Source of the DNA: Pisaster brevispinus | Taxonomy: Eukaryota; Echinodermata; Asteroidea; Forcipulatida; Asteriidae | Direction of reading: 5' to 3' | DNA length: 64,000 nt | Assembly (NCBI GenBank): GCA_023634235.1 | Contig: JAMKCF010000144.1 | Coordinates: 50,035 to 114,034 of the forward strand | Part shown: positions 38,068-47,831 of the stretch, piece after piece | Layout: each line of letters opens with the position of its first letter | How positions within the stretch are numbered: the stretch's first letter is position 1 | Translations under genes and position numbers: made by a program | Notes under the pieces: model-generated | Database searches by the model: none | Seen by the model: only the letters and a program-made list of their open reading frames with translations | Told to the model about the DNA's origin: nothing

Positions 38068-38143
38068 AACTGCCCAGTGATCAATCCCGTGAAAGCATTG
38101 ACAGCGTGACGTCATAGTTGACGTTTCACTGGGCAGGTGATCG
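38068..38143. repeat. Short inverted repeat flanking a CRE-like site
   Basis: ACTGCCCAGTGA (about 38069-38080) and TCACTGGGCAGGT (about 38130-38142) are inverted copies separated by about 50 bases that contain TGACGTCA. This may be a small foldback repeat or a regulatory site; I cannot tell which. Confidence 0.5.
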
Positions 38144-38484
38144 TCATAATTACTTAGGTCACCTTGTAGCTTTAGGGAGGTCGAACTCGAAAGCAGACTA
38201 CATGAATTACTAAATTGTTTTTTTTTTAAGACACGTCAGGCTTTACTTAAGCGTCAAACTTGATTGCCCAAAGAGCCGAGAACCTGTGTCTCATTCCCGG
38301 GCCGGATCCCTGAAGACACAAAGTTTGCTGGCTCGAAACGTCGAGTCTTGTCTCCTTGGCTTCTTCCAAGAGCTAATTATTATTCCAAGAAAAAGTTATC
38401 ACTTTTTTTTCTTCTTATAGGGCTTAATGCTTTTTGGGTTTATAAGTGCTTAGCAAAACAAACTCTCGGCTAACTATAGCCTTT

Positions 38485-38735
38485 TCACGCGCGCACGTTT
38501 CATCAACGATGTCGGCCAATGCAAGGGGAGTATGATGAAAAACTCAGTGCATTTTCAAAGCGGTGGAGTATCCACCGAAGGCTCCGTCCGTCTTTGTGAA
38601 GCTACCGATCCGAACGAGCATGCTCTTAAAACATCCCTCCGACGAAGCCCACAGGAACCGAAGACTTCCGGAGCTTTGATTTCACAAAGGCCCTCGAGGA
38701 TATCGGTTCCGAATAATCGTTTGAAAGTACAACAT
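38485..38735. repeat. CpG-rich dispersed repeat
   Basis: A CpG-rich block with a perfect small inverted repeat CGGTGGAGTATCCACCG near 38560. Its word CATCAACGATGTCGGCCAAT followed by GCAAGG resembles CATCAAAGATGGCGGCCATT followed by GCAAGG at about 49698, inside another element. Frames stay open on both strands, as expected for short GC-rich DNA, so I do not call a gene. Confidence 0.4.
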
Positions 38736-40119
38736 GAAAGCGGGATTCGTTTAAGTACGAAAACATGATCCAATTAAGGAGTCGATGTCGTGCGTATCGA
38801 TTAAATCACTTTAAAATACAGTGTGTGTACCTCACCCAAAATGACACGTTGGTTTACAGGACTTTTTAAAAACCGACACTTAGACGTCGACAACTAATTG
38901 AAAGCATTTTGTTTGATTCATGTCAAATCAGTTTGGTTATGCACTCACCGTATCTATCAACTTAACGAGTCGATAACAAATATTTCGATATCAGAATAAT
39001 CGATACTCGATAAAAAAGTTCAGGCACAGTATTATTTGTGATTGATTATTTACTTAGTTTATTAATTTATGATTTTTTTTTTTTTTTGGAGGTTCCATTT
39101 TTATTTTGTCTTTCTTTAGTTGTATTTATTTATTTGTTTATTTTCGTATTTTCTCTCGAACCTGCTAATAGCCATCAGTTACCAGATTATATGGTTCTGT
39201 CGACAAAGACAAATTCTTCTCCGGTTCTTAAACGCCGTTATAATTTCATTTAAGCGTAAATCTCTCCGGACCGCGCACAATTTAGATTTATAAATGTCAG
39301 TGATGGTTAGACAAAGTTCTCTACCTTGCCAACGGATGTCACTGCAGCATAAAACAAGTACACAATGGCGAGATGAAACCCGACAACACGTACAGTATGA
39401 ACTATAATCGCTAATCGAATTTTGTTTCAAAATATTGTCCGATCGTGAATACAGATTTTGCAGGCGTTGACTACTGACTTCAGGTAAACGCTACTTACAG
39501 ATGCTGTGTCGTCGGGTTTGCTGTTTAAAGACAAACGTCCAGACTGCATGTCAAAGATTATGCAATGAAAAATAGAAAGAAAGGAAGAAAGAAAGTAAAT
39601 CATAATAAGATAAAAAAAAGTACAAATACATTGAAAAATAAATTTACAAATATTATGTATATATATGTATAAAGCCTTGATTCCTTAAATTATTTTGGAA
39701 GACACAAGCAAATAGTAACAAAAAAAATTTTTATATATTTTTTTTATTAAATAAATAAAACAATTACGTTATAATAATTGTTGGAAATGTATGCTTTCAA
39801 AGTCTAAAAATGAATAATTCCTCAATGTGTCCTTTTGTGTGGCTATCTTGTTTTCCTGTCAGTGATGCGATGTAAATAGCTTGTCTAAATGGTAAATTCA
39901 ATTCAAAATTGGCTATTCATAACTTATATCAGATAATTTACGCGATGTATGTTTTGTCACTGTTTTTTTATCTCCCTAAATACAACAATGTACTAAGTCA
40001 TTTCTTAAAAAAAAGTGGCAGATAATAATAGTGAACGCTTTTCAGTTTTCAGTTTTCAAGATTAAAGTGTTTTTTTTTTTTTTTTTTTTTTTTCTTCGGG
40101 GGGGGGTCTTTTTTTCATT
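38736..40119. other. Intergenic stretch, no supported gene
   Basis: AT-rich with T tracts (39069-39087 and 40070-40094). No feature recognised. Confidence 0.5.
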
Positions 40120-40350
40120 TTGAGTTGAACAAAGACGAATTGACTAGAGCGGGTATTGAACCTGCAACATCCGGGTGAACGTGCCGCTCTTCATACTCCC
40201 CACTCTGAGCTATCTAGTCATATGCTGGTGGTCTCCCTATTTTGTCAATATTGTTTTCGTTCGGGGTGCCAGTCAAAAGCCATAAAGCTAGGGATCACAC
40301 CAAAGTTTACGGTACAACCTGGAAATTGGCAGCAGAGGGATTACCTCAAA
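40120..40350 (-). mobile_element. tRNA-related SINE, head module plus tRNA-like region
   Basis: Reverse-strand relative of 6996-7225. The minus strand reads CTGCCAATTTCCAGGTTGTA and TTGGTGTGATCCCTAGCTTTATGG, then GACTAGATAGCTCAGAGTGG, then GTTGCAGGTTCAATACCCGC. The tRNA-like part keeps recognisable A-box and B-box positions, but the arms pair poorly. It is the most complete of the three copies in the window. Confidence 0.7.
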
Positions 40351-40667
40351 GGGAATGCGACTATTCATTTTAAATATTAAGTTACATAACAACATGGAAA
40401 CAGACTGGATAAAATTAAGACCAAATCTATGAGACTTTATTCAGAGACTGTTTGCATAACTTTGTTGTGTAGCACCCCGCAGGATGGAGATTACTAAAGC
40501 GTTTCCATTATTGGAACTTTGAATGTAACCAAATCGAGGCTGGGTAAAAATTAGTCTGGTCCCGATTTTGTAAAAGTTCCATCATCAATATGATCATTTA
40601 TGCTTGACTTATACATTTGGTGTTTGATACGGGGCTTGGTGTAGTGCGCCGCCACCGTGTGTCTTCA

Positions 40668-40765
40668 TGGTGTGCTTGAAATCCCCGGAATTCTACGAGG
40701 ATTTTTCAAGACTTTTAACACACTACTGTGTTTGCACGTGGGGCATTCAAGTGAGTGATGTATAG
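40668..40765 (+). repeat. Fragment of the foldback element found in intron 2 of the peptide gene
   Basis: CATGGTGTGCTTGAAATC and GGAATTCTACGAGGATTTT match the right arm of 44966-45470 (CATTGTGTGCTTGAAATC, GGAATTCTTTAGCGGATTTT). Only one arm is present. Confidence 0.55.
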
Positions 40766-40883
40766 TGTGAACCGAGGCGACGAAAATGCGGAGGAGTGTA
40801 ATTGGAAAGATATCAAGGAGTAGTTTTGTTCAACTTAGAAACAAAAAGGTCGAGTTTAAAAAATGAGCCCGTTGTCTAATCGG

Positions 40884-41116
40884 TACACTGCAAAAACTGA
40901 GTGCTTAAATTGACACCATGGGTGTTGTCACACATCATATACATAAAAAGAATCACAATTTACACCATAGAGTGCCAACATAATACTAATTTCAGCAAAA
41001 ACAACTACATTGGTGTCATTTTAACACGCTTGGATAAAAATGTTCATTCTCTCTTCGGTATCTATATGTGACAACACCCGTGGTGTCAATTATAACACTC
41101 CAGTGTTTGCAGTATA
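40884..41116. mobile_element. MITE with about 50-bp inverted ends (TACACTGCAAAAAC)
   Basis: The left end TACACTGCAAAAACTGAGTG continues to GACACCATGGGTGTTGTCACA. The right end, read in reverse, is TATACTGCAAACACTGGAGT and continues to GACACCACGGGTGTTGTCACA. The inverted repeats span about 50 bases and the element is 233 bases long with no coding capacity. The terminal TA suggests a TA target site (Tc1/mariner-like), but this is inference. Confidence 0.85.
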
Positions 41117-41399
41117 GCCAAATAAGAAAAAACCTTTGCTCATCATGTTCACATTATCCCATGAATTAATGAGTATATTTCGCTGACTGGTTGGCTGCTA
41201 GATTTATTTTGAAAAGAGAGGATTGGAACAACTTTGATAATTCCAAAAACCCACAGTACACTTAAGGACAATGACAATATTGGAAATTCAGACATGTATT
41301 GGGAGCAACCTTCATAAAAACAGTTTTCAATCAGAATCCAGCGGACCTTAAAACATTAAATCCAAGACGTAAAGACTTGATCCAAAAATTGTGACAAGC

Positions 41400-41720
41400 T
41401 TTCAATTGCGTGTTTGATGAACTTCATCCTTAGTCGTTATTTACGCACAGACGCTCGCCTTTAAGAGGCCGATTACATGCATTAAGGAAGCCGGCTTGAC
41501 GGCAGTCCTTTTCTTAAAGATGGACTGACACTTGGACAAGCTGGAAGAGATTGCATCCCGGGCGACATAATAGGGCTAATGGGATTTGAGTTGAGAGTAG
41601 AGAATGGGAGATAGAGAGAGAGAAAGCTCGATCATGCGATGCGTATCATGCGAAATCGCTAAGATATCTGGCCGGCAGTCATCTGCCACAGTCTGCCAAT
41701 CTTAAAGGTGCAACCACGCC
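41400..41720. other. Balanced-composition non-coding stretch
   Basis: About 300 bases free of simple repeats, richer in GC than its surroundings. They include a duplicated near-palindromic CATGCGATGCG/ATCATGCGAAAT segment (about 41632-41656). No coding frame of note. It could be a regulatory or conserved non-coding element, but only cross-species comparison could show that. Confidence 0.25.
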
Positions 41721-41785
41721 GTGTTTGCACTTTTTGGGGGCTTAAAGGGGGCACTGTCGTCCTGGGCCATTGTGATTTGTATTGT

Positions 41786-41925
41786 GACGTCACACTTTGC
41801 TTAGCAATTAAGATTGATACACATTTAAGATTAATTTGAGTTTTTATGAAATCGGGACGTCACACTTTGCTTAGCAATTAAGACTGATACACAGTTAAGA
41901 TTAATTTGAGTTTTTATGAAATCGG
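41786..41925 (+). repeat. 70-bp direct duplication of a dispersed repeat
   Basis: Two copies (41786-41855 and 41856-41925) of a unit running from GACGTCACACTTTGCTTAGC to TTTTTATGAAATCGG differ at only about three positions. The unit is the reverse complement of 10202-10290. Both copies carry GACGTCAC, half or all of a CRE site. Confidence 0.9.
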
Positions 41926-42117
41926 TCACATGGTATAGATCCCTTGCATTAGCCATCCTCTTTGATGATAAGAAATGGAAACATACAAACGCATACAAGA
42001 AAGTAGTACTCAACACCAACAACCCTCGACCAGCGACAGGTCTTTCTTTGTCATCAAAGGTGGTGGTTGTTGAGTTTTAGACGCCATGTAAAATCCGTCT
42101 TGGCTGTGCATTCACTA

Positions 42118-42650
42118 TGGGTGCGTTCGATTAGCTTCCCCGTGTGTTTTGGGGGTTTACACTCGTGGTAGCCAGGAAACGAGGCTAATCGAACGCTGCG
42201 TTGTTTTCGCTTGTCACTCTGGGAAAATTAAGGTCAAAGGTTGTTGCGTATTGGCGTGTACACAGAAAGCTCTGTCGTCTGCTGAATTTTAGTGTACGTG
42301 TCCACGACGACACAATTTAATTATTTTGCACATTCGGAGCCACCAACTGTTTGTTTTTCAGGAAATGCATTTCCTTTTTGTTTGCCATAATTGTTTCATA
42401 CACGATAAATCAGTGTATTAATATTTGTAGTTTTTGTACTCACTTTGCATTCAACTTGTCCCCCGCCATCTTGGTATGATACGCCTGCAGCCAGAAACTA
42501 CGTCATTACACCCGGGCATCAACCAGAGACCCGCTCGCGAACTGGGGCTGTGGTGGCTGACACTGGGGCAGAAACTAGTATCACGTGATGGCTAATCGAA
42601 CGCTCTCGTGTAAGTTTTACTTACACGTGTAAGCTACTCGAACGCACCCA
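42118..42650. mobile_element. Non-autonomous DNA element with TGGGTGCGTTCGA ends
   Basis: The left end TGGGTGCGTTCGATTAGCTT and the right end AAGCTACTCGAACGCACCCA are inverted copies with one mismatch. Inner copies of GCTAATCGAACGCT occur at about 42183 and 42589. The element has no long open frame. I see no clear target duplication. A fragment (CTGCCACCTATAGCGTT, about 42677-42693) of another family, seen at 49514-49771, lies immediately downstream. Confidence 0.75.
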
Positions 42651-43304
42651 GTAAAGGACTCTAACCCGAACTAGCTACTGCCACCTATAGCGTTCTAAAA
42701 AGTATTGAATTGCAAATAGAACGCCACGGTTGAAATGACGTAACAGTTACAAGGTATACTGTCATTATCATTAATTTACCATTTACGCGAAGGCAGGGTA
42801 TACTTTTGGTAGTTGTCAAAAACCTGTATCCTCACTTGGTGTAGTTCAATGTGTGCATAACATAACCTTAGCAATTGTGGGCTCAGTTATTAATCGAAGT
42901 TGCAAGAAAATGAGGAAAGGAAGAAAAAAAAAATAAAAAATCCTTGCTGCACTGAATTGTGTGCTTTCAGATGCGAGAAATTGTGTGCTTTTCAGATATT
43001 CAAACTGGGTGAAGATTTACCTCTTTCTCTAAAATAAACTTCTTCTTTTTTTCAACGGGTGTTGTTTCTAACAATGTTTCATAACATCAACAGCTTTCCA
43101 GTGTTCTTTACCATGTACGGTTTTATGGTCATTTAAGTTTTGAAGTGCCTCTCTAATAACCCTCACAATGGTACCCACAAATTATGTCATACCACTTCAA
43201 AGGTAGTTGTCCTTTGGCTTCATTACCAGAGGGTTGTACTAACAAAAACCTTCATTTAATTCTTGTTTTTATTTATGTATTTATATTTTTTTTCCTCGCC
43301 ACCC

Positions 43305-43406
43305 CACTCCGATTGGTTCCCAGCCACCCCACCGTTTGCAACTCTGATTGGCTTTACTTTCCCGCCCCCTCACTTAACCTTTTTTTGTGTGTTTTGTTTT
43401 TAACAG
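43305..43406 (+). promoter_or_regulatory. Candidate proximal promoter: two inverted CCAAT boxes and a GC box
   Basis: GATTGG (inverted CCAAT) occurs at 43311-43316 and 43346-43351, 35 bases apart, followed by CCCGCCCC at 43361-43368. This NF-Y plus Sp/KLF arrangement lies 60-115 bases upstream of the start codon of the peptide gene and could be its promoter. The competing reading is that the pyrimidine-rich run ending TTTTTAACAG at 43406 is a 3' splice site and that a 5' non-coding exon lies further upstream. The two readings are not exclusive. Confidence 0.45.
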
Positions 43407-43427
43407 GGCACACTTCACAACAGAGAC

Positions 43428-45859
43428 ATGGATAAGTTCCTAACGCTTACAGTTTTACTGATGCTAGTTCTTGCAGTAGCCAGTAACCCTTTGGAATCAA
43501 AACGCAAATCAAAATGCAAGTAAGTGAGAATCGGAACGTATTCATTACAGTTGATCTGAGCTTCGTCTTTCCTTTACCGATTAAATCTACGAATCAATCT
43601 GGGAAAAGGGCTCAATGCACTCGAAAAAAGGGCGTTTGTTATTAAGTAGATATGGTTAGAAAAAAATATTGAAGTTAGAATATAATGATTCGCATAATTC
43701 CTTGAAATTGTGTGGTTTTTGTGCGACTGCATGGAAGACAATGCGACCAGCTGTTTAGAACCAACGTTTTGGTGCCGCAGGTCGTGTGTTCCGCTGGTTT
43801 ATTTCAAAAGGCACATTTTTTAGTTTTTTTGTTTTTGTGCGTGTTTAAGTGGATGAACAATGAAACAAAATCCATACTCACTAATTACAATACACTGTTG
43901 GTGTTTTAGTGAATGAACAATTTTCAAAATCCCTACTCAAAACATACTGTGGGTGTTTTAGTGGAGGAACAATTTTCAAAATCCCTCTCACAAATTAATA
44001 CTGTGGGTGTTTTAGTGGATGAACCATTTTTAAAATCCCTACTCAAAACATACTGTGGGTGTTTTAGTGGATGAACAATTTTCAAAATCTCTACTCACAA
44101 CATAATGTGGGTTTTTTAGTAGATGAACAACTCATAAGAACAAAAAGTAATTTCAAACAGCGACATTTTTGGGAGAATTGAGGGCATTTTAAAGCTCAAA
44201 GGTTTCTAATCCCATCAGTACCAATCACCAAAATATGTATTTCCGTCTGTCAAAACATCGAGATGGAGGAAATATGCTTATTTTTAGTATGAAATAACCA
44301 TCCATTCGTTTTTTCGATTGGCGCTAACTAAGCACAAAACTTGGCACAAACCTCGGGCTCGGGTATACAATTAGGACCCAGTTTATTGAAGTACACGGCT
44401 TAAAGGGCAACATTTTGGGGGCAGCTCTTTTTTTCTTCTTCTTTTTAATACAAGGCATATAGGTATAATGATATAACTTCTGCGTTGTTCTTAAAATCTT
44501 CATTTAAGCAATTCTATTGTGTTATTTTGTGTTTACCCCAGAGGCGGAACAGTTGGGAGCAGCGCAGGTTGTGCGAATAACACATCGTTCTTTAAAAGAT
44601 TATACGACGCATACAAGAGAGGGTAAGTCCGCACCCCCCCCCCCCACCTCCTAACCCCCACTCCCCACTCTCCAGGCATGATAATTGGTCCTTGGCAAAG
44701 CAGTTCTGAGTCTTAACCGAAAAATTGTCCAGCAAAGTCATGCCATCTGAAATTCATGTCAAGGTCGAGAAATATATTTTTCCATCGCTTATTTCGATTG
44801 TTGCAATCTTAATAAGCCTGTATATTGCGTATATGTGCACAAAATATACGGGAACAAAACACAAGTGTTGCACTAAATGAAACGTGAAGCTTGACGAATT
44901 ACCGAAAGGGTTGTATGACGTTGCGTTTTTTGAAACGGGAAAAATCACATTACCGTAAAAAGGGTATTTATTTATATGCCTTGCCAGATATGGGGCAGAG
45001 GACCACCGCCCCCAATGTTCACATACTTTAACACACTGTTTTTCTCTTGTACAAAAGTACCAACCCCCCTAAAATCCTCTGAAGAATTCCTGAGATTCCA
45101 AGTACACAATGAAGACACATTGGGGGGGGGTGCCACCATGCCCCATATCGAGCACCAAATGTTTCTTGATATTTTGTCTCAATTCAAACGCAACGTCAAT
45201 AGTAAATGTCCGTCCCCATAACCCTCAAGATCCTCTCCCTGTATCGCCTTTAAATACCCGGTTTAACAAAATTGGTGCTCGATATGAGCCACGGTGCTAC
45301 CAACCCCAACCCTCTATTGTGTATTCATTGTGTGCTTGAAATCTCAGGAATTCTTTAGCGGATTTTAGAGGGAGTGCTTCTGTGTAAATGGAAAACAATG
45401 TGTTAAAAGTATATGGGAACATTTCGAGGAAAAACCATCTGCTCCCATATTGGGCATGGTATTTAAGCCGCACCTTTGGGTGATCTGTTGAAGGGCATTG
45501 TGAGAAATAGGCATCTTTCACAAATACAAATAATATTAATCATACAACAAATGCTTACTTTTAAAAAGGGGGAAATAAAACGAAGAAAAAAACACGCCCA
45601 TCCAAAAAAATAAAAAATAAAAAAAATAAAAAAATGTAGTGATGATCACCAAGCTCTTTATACTAAACAATTTTCTACTAATTACATTTACAGACAGGTT
45701 GAAGAAGCCGACACACCTGCCAGACGGGAATGGGAGCTAGACGTCGCAGAGCCCAACTACCAGAAGAAAAGCAACGATTTTGACAACGAAGAAGAGAAGT
45801 TAAGGGTCCTAACAGAGATCCTTGATGAGCTAGAACTGGAGGGCTACGGCTTGAATTGA
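43428..45859 (+). CDS. Putative secreted neuropeptide/peptide-hormone precursor, 3 exons
   Basis: Spliced from 43428-43519, 44542-44622 and 45694-45859. Both donors read GTAAGT, the acceptors end CCCCAG and TTACAG, and the reading frame continues through both joins to a TGA, giving 112 residues. Residues 1-19 are a signal peptide: a lysine at position 3, then a leucine/valine-rich core TLTVLLMLVLAVA. After it come Lys-Arg at 25-26, cysteines at 30 and 41 (C-x10-C, with GG and SSAG between them), asparagines 43 and 44 in N-glycosylation sequons, Lys-Arg at 49-50 and 56-57, Arg-Arg at 68-69 and Lys-Lys at 82-83. An acidic, leucine-rich, probably helical tail runs to residue 112. This layout is that of a precursor cut by prohormone convertases. 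The likely active segment lies between residues 27 and 57 and could close a disulphide ring. No glycine sits directly before a dibasic site, so C-terminal amidation is not predicted. The C-x10-C spacing does not fit calcitonin-type (C-x5-C) or vasopressin-type peptides. I cannot name the family. It could also be a small secreted protein that is not a hormone. Confidence 0.75.
43841..44130 (+). repeat. 52-bp minisatellite in intron 1 of the peptide gene
   Basis: TTTTAGTGGATGAACAATTTTC-type units recur with the GATGAAC word at about 43851, 43911, 43963, 44017, 44069 and 44121, mostly 52-54 bases apart. It lies wholly in intron 1 (43520-44541) and does not approach either splice site. Confidence 0.85.
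44966..45470. mobile_element. Foldback element in intron 2 of the peptide gene
   Basis: A left arm of about 200 bases (44966-45165) is the imperfect reverse complement of the right arm (45270-45470). Shared blocks include AATTCCTGAGATTCCAAG versus AATTCCTGAGATTTCAAG, TTTTAACACATTG-type words, and CATATCGAGCACCAA in both. The centre is about 100 bases. It sits inside intron 2 (44623-45693) and codes for nothing. A one-arm relative lies at 40668-40765. In a transcript the arms could form a long hairpin. Confidence 0.8.
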
Positions 45860-46230
45860 GTCTACCAACCCAGTCTCAACTGAAATAGACAACGTTTTTT
45901 TAAAAGTTTTTTTGTGTGTTTACGTTACATTTTATTTTACTGCCATGTCCATATGCATCCTATAGGGGTTACACCGCTAACAACATGTTTAAAGTTAGTA
46001 TATTTTACATCAAAAGCATGGCAGAGGCATATGGCCAAAAAGTAAACCTTGCGGAACATCATAGAACATTAATGAAAAAGACTTTCAACCAATGCTAACA
46101 TCTGTCATTCAACCACTTTTTGTTAATTATCAAACCACTGTTAACCCTAAAATTCTGAAACTGATGTGACCCCGAAATATCATTTCATTGTACAAACCAG
46201 TGCTATAAATATTTATGTCATCATTTTAAT

Positions 46231-46236
46231 ATTAAA
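46231..46236 (+). terminator. Candidate polyadenylation signal ATTAAA
   Basis: ATTAAA, the commonest variant of AATAAA, lies about 370 bases after the stop codon of the peptide gene. A GT/T-rich stretch (TGTTGTAATTGCTGATTTTT) follows within 30 bases, as expected at a cleavage site. No AATAAA is seen between the stop codon and this site. Confidence 0.45.
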
Positions 46237-46261
46237 AAAATGTTGTAATTGCTGATTTTTA

Positions 46262-46520
46262 ATTCCCACAAGACGCTGTAATGAAAATCGTTAATTAGCT
46301 TCCCCAAGAAAATAGCAACCAGCCTGGCACAAAAAGATCTTATCATTACGAGCCATCTGCTTTTCGTTTTTATTGACTGATGAGAGGTCGCAGGTGGAAT
46401 AATGATAAGTAATTGCGTCTGCGATTGAAATCAGCAAACTATGACATATGACAACCCTTGACCTCCGTTATCGCTTATTACTACAAGGCGATAATAGTAT
46501 AATAATTATGCTAAACGTTG
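46262..46520. promoter_or_regulatory. Candidate enhancer downstream of the peptide gene
   Basis: A compact cluster of transcription-factor-like words in repeat-free DNA: homeodomain GTTAATTAGC, GATA sites CTTATCATTA and AATGATAAGTAATT, E-boxes CATCTG and CAGGTG, a nuclear-receptor half-site TGACCTCC, and GGCGATAATAG. The density is high for this AT-rich neighbourhood, and the position directly after the gene is typical of a cis-regulatory module. Short words occur by chance, so this is only a candidate. Confidence 0.3.
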
Positions 46521-47432
46521 AACATGTCCAGAAAAATCTGAAAGTGCCCCCCAGGACCTCAAAAACACTTGAATAACAAACCTAATAATCACATATTATG
46601 TCCTGCTTATTCGGAATTGATAACCAGCAAATGTCTTGTGATTTACATTACCAGTAAAACAAGTTTCCTGATTAGTTCTGCTTAGCACTGTTTTTCACTA
46701 AGCAGAATTATAAAAATTCCGCAATGCAAAAAAAAAAAAACTACTTTACGACCATTATTCTATTGCAAAATGGGATAATTAGTTAGGCCAAAATAACAAT
46801 GTCAATGACTTTTACAATAGTGTATGCCAACAGGGCGTGAATGCAATAGTGAACTGAAGTACATGAAGTGGGCTAGCATGGCGTCTGACATTGCACTGAT
46901 AAAAAAACATGCTGTCAGACACCCCAAAGTATTCACCCGATCTCTGCAAAAAAAGTCTGCATAACCTTGGGGCACTCTGTGGCAATGTTAGACAAGTTAT
47001 TGTTCTTTTGGCCCACGTCAGCCCACGCATCTGAGGTTACTTTATGCTTTAATGGAAGTTCCCTACCCGATGAATGCTAAAAGAAAATACAAGAAAAAGA
47101 AATACCCGACATCATGCACCTGTTCAGATTTTCAACCACACATTTTTCGTTTTCTAACAATACTTTCTGTTGAAAAATAGCGTGGTCGACCTTGATTTGG
47201 GGTTGAGGTTGAGCTTGGTTGTATTTGATGGCGTATGAAGGTCGAGTGATATACATGAATATACAAGTATCGAAAGAAGGTAACTAAATCCAGATAATAC
47301 ACAAATGAATGGTTCAATATGTGAAATAGTCAATCAATTATGACTTTGCCCAGCAAAGAGAGTACGAGGTTGACAGCAGACATAAATTACTTGAATACGA
47401 TTGCAAGCAAGGTGTGGTGTGACTGTTAGTGT
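46521..47432. other. Intergenic stretch, no supported gene
   Basis: A short TTCTGCTTAGCACTG...CACTAAGCAGAAT inverted pair at about 46674-46709 resembles the interior of the element at 47639-47831. Otherwise I see nothing. Confidence 0.5.
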
Positions 47433-47600
47433 CGGCCCAATTTCACAAAATGCCAAGATTTGTTTTGAAATGGGTTTAAAGCCGACAAAAAATGTATCAT
47501 GGTTTTTAAGCAAAATAAGGTGTCCAGCAAGGACCACTCTTGTAAAAGTACAAACCCACATCGAGATTAATGTAATCGGTGCCTTGTGAAATTTGACCCC
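47433..47600. mobile_element. MITE with CCCAATTTCACAA ends
   Basis: The left end GGCCCAATTTCACAAAATGC and the right end, read in reverse, GGGGTCAAATTTCACAAGGC form imperfect inverted repeats. They extend inward to paired AATGGGTTT/GATGTGGGTTT words, giving arms of roughly 45 bases. The element is about 170 bases with no coding capacity. Confidence 0.65.
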
Positions 47601-47638
47601 CTAGTAACTACGTTGTGTATACATTCTAGAAACTCCCT

Positions 47639-47831
47639 GGGCCCAATTTCATAGAGCTGCTTAAGCATAAAAAGTTGCTAAGCACAACAAAATGATGATT
47701 ACCAAAATAAGGTTACCAGCTAAATTATCATTTATCATGTACAAAATGTAACTAGTATTCTGCTTAGTTTTGCTTAGCAGAAATATATTAAGCAATATTT
47801 TCTGCTTCAGCAGCTTTATGAAATTGGGCCC
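47639..47831. mobile_element. MITE with GCCCAATTTCATA ends
   Basis: The left end GCCCAATTTCATAGAGCTGC and the right end, in reverse, GCCCAATTTCATAAAGCTGC match except at one position, with further pairing through the TTAAGCA/TGAAGCA words. If the ends are GCCCAA and TTGGGC, the five bases CCTGG lie on both outer sides as a target duplication. I know this type of element as abundant in echinoderm genomes. Confidence 0.85.

Noticed and set aside
38532..38768. Open frames on both strands in a CpG-rich block
   Set aside because: Shared words with another repetitive element and openness on both strands point to a dispersed repeat.
44560..44622. Somatostatin-like similarity (AGC.N..FFK) in the peptide precursor
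   Set aside because: The required second cysteine after the FFxK-type core is missing; the only other cysteine lies upstream, so the match is superficial.
44590..44622. Orexin-like similarity (RLYDAYKRG versus RLYELLHGAG)
   Set aside because: Only three or four residues agree, the cysteine pattern differs and the conserved amidated C-terminus is absent.
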